Assembly: GCA_963780655.1 (NCBI GenBank)
Contig: CAWACP010000005.1
Location: forward strand, 124,001 to 188,000
Direction: 5' to 3'
From: CAWACP01 sp963780655
Lineage (GTDB): Bacteria > Acidobacteriota > Terriglobia > Bryobacterales > Bryobacteraceae
DNA length: 64,000 bases
Within the stretch, counting starts at the first letter, position 1; every line of letters begins with the position of its first letter. Below, one piece after another: positions 58,980 through 64,000 of this stretch. The position numbers and the translations under genes are program-made. The notes under the pieces were generated by a model. It ran no database searches, was not told the origin of the DNA, and was given only the letters and a program-made list of their open reading frames with translations.

Positions 58980-60197
58980 CTACCCCGCCGCTTGTCCCTC
59001 GCTCAGCCGCGCCTCCAGCACGATCATGGCGAGCAGCAGGAACACCATGCAGGTGCCAAGCAGCGGGACGATCATCATCGCGCGAATGCCCCACCACTCC
59101 GCCATGAACCCAATGGACCAGGGCGCCAGCATGGCCCCGGTAAAAGCAAGTGAGAAGAGGCCGCTGTAAACCGAAGGGCTGTAATAGGGGAAACGGCTGC
59201 CGATCTTCTCGGCCGTGAGCGGGAAGATGGAGGCGAATCCCGCCCCGGTGAACAGGATTCCGGCCACGGCGCCCGACATGTTGTCGGTGAAACTCAGCAG
59301 GACGCAACCGAAAAGGGCCGCTGCGGCCGACAGCAGCAGCAATCTGCCGTGCCGGATGCGCGCGAGCAGCGCCTGCGCCAGCACCCGGCCGGACAACAGC
59401 GCGCCCCAATACAGCGCCAGCATGAAAATGGAGCGCGCGGGGCTGATGCCCAGTCTCTGGATCAGGAACAGCGGCAGCCAGCCGGCAATCGACCACTCGT
59501 TTGCGAACTGAAAGAACAGCAGCAGGGCCAGCAGAATGGCCGCAGGCGAACGCAACTGGCGCGTTAGCAGCTCGGCATCCGCGGGACTGGGTTCGGCGCG
59601 CGTCAGCCGCGCCTTCGCGAAGACGAGCCCGAAAACGGCCGGAAACACGGCCAGCAGCGCGAGAATAGCCGGAGCAGAGTACACGTAGAATGTCCCGGCA
59701 ACGAGCAGCGCGGTGGTGACGCAGCCCAGCCCGAAGACGACTCCGGCAAGGTTCAGGGTTGCCGCGCCGTCCAACCGGTATAGCGGAGAAACGCCTTCGA
59801 GCAGACCGATGCTTAGTAACCCCGACGCCATCCCCAGCCAGAACAGGCCGGGCAGCCTCCAGTACGGCGAGGCCGATCCCGTTACCGCCAGGAACAGCAA
59901 GCCGCCGGCCGCCAGAAAGGCCCCGAGCGAGGCCGTAAACGCGGGGCCTCGGCGCGTTACTACCGTCTGGCCCGCGCGCATGGAAACCAGCAGGCCGGCG
60001 TTTAGCAGCAGGAAGTAGACTCCGGCCCCGATGTAATCGGAGCTGAGGTGAAAGCGCCATGCGGGCAACGCCGCGCCAGGAAACGAGAGAAGCAGTCCGG
60101 TGAGGAAAAAGCCGGCAAGCGCCACCCGGCCGCCGACCGGTCCGGAAACGGCTGCGTTCGGACGAGAAGACGCCGTGCCCGCTCCACTATTGGACAA
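58980..60197 (-). CDS. MFS transporter, 12-span, sugar/metabolite type
   Basis: 405 residues from a TTG at 60197. Twelve membrane spans are visible (VALAGFFLTGLLLSFPGAAL, AGVYFLLLNAGLLVSMRAG, LSIGLLEGVSPLYRLD...). The pattern resembles the fucose/sugar MFS permeases (FucP/NarK-like short loops). A perfect 17-bp palindrome lies 32-48 bases upstream, so transcription is probably controlled by a repressor. The gene is transcribed away from the possible RNA. Confidence 0.88.
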   Translation of the reverse strand: MSNSGAGTASSRPNAAVSGPVGGRVALAGFFLTGLLLSFPGAALPAWRFHLSSDYIGAGVYFLLLNAGLLVSMRAGQTVVTRRGPAFTASLGAFLAAGGLLFLAVTGSASPYWRLPGLFWLGMASGLLSIGLLEGVSPLYRLDGAATLNLAGVVFGLGCVTTALLVAGTFYVYSAPAILALLAVFPAVFGLVFAKARLTRAEPSPADAELLTRQLRSPAAILLALLLFFQFANEWSIAGWLPLFLIQRLGISPARSIFMLALYWGALLSGRVLAQALLARIRHGRLLLLSAAAALFGCVLLSFTDNMSGAVAGILFTGAGFASIFPLTAEKIGSRFPYYSPSVYSGLFSLAFTGAMLAPWSIGFMAEWWGIRAMMIVPLLGTCMVFLLLAMIVLEARLSEGQAAG

Positions 60198-60228
60198 GCT
60201 TGTATTCTATCCCCTCCGCAAACCTGTA

Positions 60229-60245
60229 CGGTAACGCGGTTACCG
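60229..60245. promoter_or_regulatory. 17-bp perfect palindrome, operator candidate
   Basis: CGGTAAC-gcg-GTTACCG, two 7-bp arms about a 3-bp centre. Its half-sites GGTAAC/GTTACC are like those of LacI/GalR-type sugar repressors (GntR/IdnR sites have TTACC/GGTAA). It lies 32-48 bases upstream of the MFS start. Confidence 0.55.
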
Positions 60246-60312
60246 GATATGGAATCCTGGATCGGCGGGCGGATCAGCCGCCCTGAGATCAGCCACTTAC
60301 GGGCTGGCCGGG

Positions 60313-60510
60313 CGATTGCTCGACGGCAGGTAGCTCAGAGGTCTAAAGAGCAAGGTTCGTGTGGGTGTTGCCTCCCTCGTGAGGCTTTCGGCGGCGCATA
60401 GAGAGTCTGTCTTCGGCTCCCGGCAACGGGAAACCCTGACCACCGAGGATGGACTGCTTTAGTGCGGCCTGTCGCGCCCCGCTCGTTCGGGCGGGGCTGC
60501 TCTTTCGTCG
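60313..60510 (+). ncRNA. Possible structured small RNA ending in a terminator
   Basis: A closing stem CGA...CAGG (about 60318-60331) with CCTGTCG (about 60467-60473) encloses internal stems: GCCTCCCTCGTGAGGC, and CCCGGCAACGGG. A GC hairpin (CCCCGC...GCGGGG) and TGCTCTTTCG follow. It does not match tRNA, tmRNA, SRP or RNase P patterns that I know; a 6S-like long hairpin is possible. Structure is by eye only. Confidence 0.3.
60476..60510 (+). terminator. Plus-strand terminator-like hairpin
   Basis: CGCCCCGC loop GCGGGGC hairpin followed by the T-rich tgctctttcg on the plus strand. On the minus strand no T run follows, so it fits a plus-strand transcript better than the end of the GH57 gene. 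Confidence 0.4.
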
Positions 60511-60517
60511 CTTTATC

Positions 60518-62950
60518 TCACGCCGGCAACCGCAGCAGCAGGTCCGAACACATTGTCGTGAACTGCTCCACCCATTCGCGCGCTTCCGGGTCTCCGGCGG
60601 TGGCGCGACCACGCATCTGCGGCAGTGTGGTCTGAATTGCTGTCCAGCATTTGTTCTGTATTGACCAGAACACAACCGGAAAAGGCAGCCGCCGGGCCAC
60701 CGCAACCAGACGCGCCAGGCGTGCCATCACCGCCAGACTATCCGGCTCCCCGCTGAAAGCGTCGGAGAGCCGCTCCAGCGTCTTACGCAGCTTGTACTCC
60801 AGCGTGGTGGTGTCCAGCGCGACTCCCAGGGTTTGCGCCTCTTCAATCTCCGACTGCACTTCGGCCGGGTCGACGTCCGGTGATGCAAAGATATGCCGCA
60901 ACCGGCTGTTCAGCGCGTAGGCGGCGGTTGAGCGCATGGCCTCCGGGAGCGGAATATGCAGGTCTGTGAGGTAACGCATCAGCGGCGCATGATTTTCATA
61001 GAGTTGCCGGTAGGCCAACTCCGCGTCTTCGAGCGTCGTGTCGAGGATCAGGTTCAGAATGCGCCGCTGCTCGTCGCGAAACAGAGATTTGATGGAGTAT
61101 TTCCCAGGGCCGAATTCCTGCTCCAGCAGGCTGATCACCTCGGCAAGATCGGCGTGGGAGAAAGCGCGCGCAAGTTCCGCCACGGTGCGGTCGTACGCTT
61201 TGCGGCCGCCATACTCGCGGATGTCGGCGTGAACGTTGTGGTCACCGAAATGGAGCGCGCCGAAAGTAAACAGCTCGGAAGATTGTGTAATGCCTGACGT
61301 GACCCGAATCCGGCCCATGGCCAGCCGGTTCCGGCCCGCGCGCATGGTCCGAAAATCCTGCGTCTCCACGGCGTAGGCGAAGATATTGGCCTGCTTCGGA
61401 TACTCCTCGAACAGCGAGCTGACGGCGAAATGCGCCCCCACGCGCTGCAGCGTCACGATGGCGGGCTTCACGGAGGCTTCGTAAATGGCCGCCCCGTCAC
61501 GCCGTTCCGGCACATTGCTGCGCGCCCGGGCGAGCCGCTGCAGGAACTCCGGCTCGATGCTCGATCCCGCCACATCCTCGGCGAGCTGCACCACGCGCCC
61601 GGCATACTGGATCACCTGCACCGTTTCGATGCCCGACAGCTCGGCGAAAAACCAGCCGCAACTCGTGTACATCAGCATGGCGTGGCGCTGCATCTCGAGT
61701 AGCTTCCACACCTCGATCACTTCCTTGTCGGTCAGCTCGCGGGTGGCATGCCGCGCGAGGAACCGGCGGCGCCGCTCGGGCGAACGGTCGAGCACCACCT
61801 GAATGTAGTCGTTGCGCGCCTGCCAGGGATAACGAAGATACGCCGCGGCCCTCTGCTCGTAAAGAGGCGCCACGGTATCGCGCAGCCAGTCGAGCGCGGC
61901 GCGCAGGGGCGCTCTCCATTCCTGCGTCCAGCCGGGCTGGCTCCCGGTGTTACAGCCGCAGTCGGTGGACCAGCGGCCTACCCCGTGCGCGCAGCTCCAG
62001 GCGGTGTTTTCGAGGACCTTCACCTCGTGGGTGGGCGGGTTCTTTTCCAGAAACTCGGCGTAATTCGTGATCTTCGCGGGCCCGTTGGAATCGATATGCC
62101 GCAGCGCCCACGCCAGCGCCATCTCTCCGAAGCGGTGATGATGACCGTAGGTTTCGCCATCGGTAGCGATATTCATCAACTGCGGCCACGTGCGCACGTC
62201 GGAGAAGCCGCTCAGCAGGCGGCTGGCGAACTTCTCGCCATTGTCGAGCAGCCGTTCGAAAGCCACCGACTGAGACACCGGCCCGTCGTAAAAGAACAGC
62301 GCGATGGTTTTGCCGGACGGCATCTTGCAGAGATACGGCCGCGTCGGATCGATACGCGAGCCGCTGACGTCCTCCCACGCGCCGCCCTCGAGTGGGCGAA
62401 TCGACTGCGCCTGCGCGGGCGCGAGTATCGTGAACCGGATGCCCATCTCGGCCATCAACGAGAGCGACTCCAGATCGACGGCGGTCTCGGGCAGCCACAT
62501 GCCCTCCGGCGCGCGCGCGAAGCGGTGCTGGAAGTCATCAATGCCCCAGCGCACCTGCGTGTGTTTGTCGCGGCTGTTGGCCAGCGGCATGATCAGGTGG
62601 CTGTAGCACTGCGCGATGGCCGAGCCGTGACCGCTGAATCGCGCCCCGCTCGCGCGGTCGGCTTCCAGGACCAGCGCGTACCCCTCGGGAGCCTTCTCCT
62701 GCATCCAGGAAAGCAGCGTGGGACCGAAGTTGTAGCTGATGCTCTGATAGTTATTGGCGATGTGCTCGATGCGTTTCTGGTCGTCCAGAATTCGCGCGGA
62801 CGTGTTGGGCGCGTAGCACTCCGCCGTCACGCGCTCGTTCCAGTCGTGATACGGATACGCCGAATCCTGTAGTTCGATGGCCTCGAGCCAGGGGTTCTCG
62901 CGCGGGGGCTGATAACAGTGGGCGTGGATGCAGAGATAACGGGCCGGCAA
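60518..62950 (-). CDS. DUF3536 / glycoside hydrolase family 57-like enzyme
   Basis: 810 residues. The N-terminal GH57-like barrel is seen in YLCIHAHCYQPPRENPWLE, ISYNFGPTLLSWMQ, APEGMWLPETAVDLESL, ATDGETYGHHHRFGEMALAW and WSCAHGVGRW STD-like blocks; the Glu in WLPETA and Asp in ATDGE match the catalytic pair. The C-terminal half (from about 480) is DUF3536. Such proteins act on alpha-glucans, probably in glycogen or trehalose metabolism. The gene is alone, with an inverted repeat (D) upstream. Confidence 0.9.
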   Translation of the reverse strand: MPARYLCIHAHCYQPPRENPWLEAIELQDSAYPYHDWNERVTAECYAPNTSARILDDQKRIEHIANNYQSISYNFGPTLLSWMQEKAPEGYALVLEADRASGARFSGHGSAIAQCYSHLIMPLANSRDKHTQVRWGIDDFQHRFARAPEGMWLPETAVDLESLSLMAEMGIRFTILAPAQAQSIRPLEGGAWEDVSGSRIDPTRPYLCKMPSGKTIALFFYDGPVSQSVAFERLLDNGEKFASRLLSGFSDVRTWPQLMNIATDGETYGHHHRFGEMALAWALRHIDSNGPAKITNYAEFLEKNPPTHEVKVLENTAWSCAHGVGRWSTDCGCNTGSQPGWTQEWRAPLRAALDWLRDTVAPLYEQRAAAYLRYPWQARNDYIQVVLDRSPERRRRFLARHATRELTDKEVIEVWKLLEMQRHAMLMYTSCGWFFAELSGIETVQVIQYAGRVVQLAEDVAGSSIEPEFLQRLARARSNVPERRDGAAIYEASVKPAIVTLQRVGAHFAVSSLFEEYPKQANIFAYAVETQDFRTMRAGRNRLAMGRIRVTSGITQSSELFTFGALHFGDHNVHADIREYGGRKAYDRTVAELARAFSHADLAEVISLLEQEFGPGKYSIKSLFRDEQRRILNLILDTTLEDAELAYRQLYENHAPLMRYLTDLHIPLPEAMRSTAAYALNSRLRHIFASPDVDPAEVQSEIEEAQTLGVALDTTTLEYKLRKTLERLSDAFSGEPDSLAVMARLARLVAVARRLPFPVVFWSIQNKCWTAIQTTLPQMRGRATAGDPEAREWVEQFTTMCSDLLLRLPA

Positions 62951-62984
62951 GACTCTATCTTACCGGCGCCGCTTGTTGGCAATT

Positions 62985-63083
62985 GTGGGGCGGGCGCCTC
63001 GCCTGCGGCCGACGCCTCGTCGGCCTGCTCGGTTTTCCCAGGCGGGCGGGGCGCCCGCCGCAGGCGAGGGCGCCTGCCCCACC
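62985..63083 (+). repeat. Repeat D, long inverted repeat
   Basis: The arms GTGGGGCGGGCGCCTCGCCT and GGCGAGGGCGCCTGCCCCAC flank inner stems (ggccgacgcctcgtcggcc; gggcggggcgcccgcc). It separates the GH57 gene from the caspase-like gene, abutting the latter's stop codon (63085). Confidence 0.88.
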
Positions 63084-63084
63084 G

Positions 63085-64000
63085 TCATTTCGACCAGTTC
63101 AGCGCCTTGCACATGTCGAGGTCCGTGTTGACGTCGGCGCCGCTCACGAACGTAAACGTTACGTGTACATTCCGATAGCAACCCCAGCCGTTGTAGACCA
63201 CCGCAAAGCCGCCGGCCGGCGTGGTGGAGGGTATGGTCATTACGTTACCCGGCGTATCGAAAGTCCAGGTGACCTTGCTTACGCCGTAGTGTGACGCCAG
63301 CTCGGCCCCGTTCTTCAGCCAGACTCGGAATTCGAATCGCCGCTGACCTCCCTGCGAATCGATCTCGCGAGAGCTGGCACCCAATTCCGGAGGAGACATG
63401 GGCGGGGGACCCATCTTCGACATCGCGGCGGAATGCGGCGCAGGCCGCTGCTCCATCGGACTCTGATTTTGCAGGACCGCCAGCACGCGATCGGCGTCGA
63501 ATGACGGCGAAGTTGTAGGGGTCTGCAGTCCCGAGTGCTGCCGCGACCATGCCTCCACCTGTGTGACCAGGTAGTTCCTGAGCTCGCCGGCAGTTACCCG
63601 TCTATCGCCATCCGCGTCCGCCGCGCCATTCAGGCCCTGCACCAGAAACCAGGTGAATACGCCGTGCTTCAACTGCCCGTCTTCCATCGAAACCTGATTC
63701 GCCGCCGCGGAAAGAAAGCCCATGTTCAACTCCTGCAGGTGCGAGAGTTCCTGTTCCCACACGGCGCGCACTGCCGGGATAATGTTATCCGTGCTGCGGA
63801 CCGCTACGCCGTGCTCCGTATAGACCGCCGCCGCGTGACAGGCATCGATGAAAAACAGCATCTGCTTCGCCGTAATGCGATGCCGGAGGTCGCGCAGGAA
63901 GGTGTCGGCGCGGATCCCCAGCGCGTACGGATCGGATGGATCGCCGTCGTAGGGCATGAAGTAAGCCTGGTCGGAATCGTCCAGCACGCCATGGCCGGCG
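63085..64000 (-). CDS. Caspase-like (peptidase C14) protein, 5' truncated
   Basis: 305 residues are visible; the frame runs on past the window end. The catalytic His is in GHGVLDDSDQAYFM at the very start of the visible part, and the Cys in QMLFFIDACHAA; the SAAANQ block and EF-hand-like DADGDRRVTAGEL (as often seen in bacterial C14 proteins) follow. The C-terminal 100 residues are a separate strand-rich domain (RRFEFRVWLKNGAELAS, KVTWTFDTPGNVMTIPS). Any signal peptide would be upstream and cannot be seen. Confidence 0.85.
   Translation of the reverse strand, partial: AGHGVLDDSDQAYFMPYDGDPSDPYALGIRADTFLRDLRHRITAKQMLFFIDACHAAAVYTEHGVAVRSTDNIIPAVRAVWEQELSHLQELNMGFLSAAANQVSMEDGQLKHGVFTWFLVQGLNGAADADGDRRVTAGELRNYLVTQVEAWSRQHSGLQTPTTSPSFDADRVLAVLQNQSPMEQRPAPHSAAMSKMGPPPMSPPELGASSREIDSQGGQRRFEFRVWLKNGAELASHYGVSKVTWTFDTPGNVMTIPSTTPAGGFAVVYNGWGCYRNVHVTFTFVSGADVNTDLDMCKALNWSK

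Larger units (their letters stand above)
60198..60517. other. 320-base gap holding an operator and a possible RNA gene
   Basis: No protein-coding frame is convincing. The left part has the palindrome described separately; the right part has a series of stems and a terminator-like hairpin on the plus strand. Confidence 0.5.

Overview
The window is high-GC bacterial chromosome and looks like an Acidobacteriota genome of the Solibacter/Bryobacter type. This is inferred from a large Oar-like TonB receptor with a carboxypeptidase-like N-terminal domain, a small FRPWEIDILLDIE protein, DUF3857 and zinc-ribbon families typical of that group, GC-rich dispersed hairpin repeats, and lipid A/Kdo genes that imply an outer membrane. 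No rRNA, tRNA, CRISPR array, phage or transposase gene was seen.

Layout. 1-4.9 kb: 5'-truncated methyltransferase/beta-sandwich/sulfotransferase fusion, secreted beta-helix protein, PspC and DUF3303 small proteins, MsrP. 4.9-11.2 kb: a WaaA-LpxK fusion, a secreted protein whose start overlaps it head to head, cyclophilin, UshA-like nucleotidase, flavin-type oxidoreductase. 11.2-14.2 kb: anti-sigma kinase and STAS antagonist, LuxR-type response regulator, zinc-ribbon ORF, thioredoxin-reductase-like enzyme. 14.3-19.4 kb: two paralogous secreted trypsin-like proteases, one with Sel1 repeats, around two envelope proteins. 19.4-22.5 kb: ABC exporter whose permease is fused to a degenerate amidohydrolase. 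22.7-31.1 kb: secreted HExxH protein and two TonB receptors. 31.1-34.3 kb: DUF190 proteins, CrcB fluoride channel, acyl-CoA synthetase. 34.4-41.3 kb: arylsulfotransferase, MFS exporter, metallo-beta-lactamase-fold enzyme, beta-propeller, hydrolase. 41.3-44.1 kb: frameshifted FliA-like sigma factor and a disrupted DUF3857 gene. 44.5-49.9 kb: DeoC, cytochrome c, TPR protein, zinc-ribbon membrane protein, CarD. 50-55.7 kb: fatty-acid beta-oxidation operon (fadB, thiolase, acyl-CoA dehydrogenase, small kinase). 55.7-58.5 kb: an unknown gene of lower GC, a 59-residue ORF and Ku. 58.7-64 kb: FmdB zinc ribbon, MFS sugar-type transporter, possible structured RNA, GH57/DUF3536 enzyme, 5'-truncated caspase-like protease.

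Most striking are several families of dispersed, covarying double-hairpin repeats (REPIN-like). They fill many intergenic gaps, supply stop codons, and in one case lie in frame inside the acyl-CoA dehydrogenase gene. Other notable points are the two unusual fusions (WaaA-LpxK; ABC permease-pseudoamidohydrolase) and three genes in which a single missing base in a GC-rich stretch would explain a broken or extended frame.
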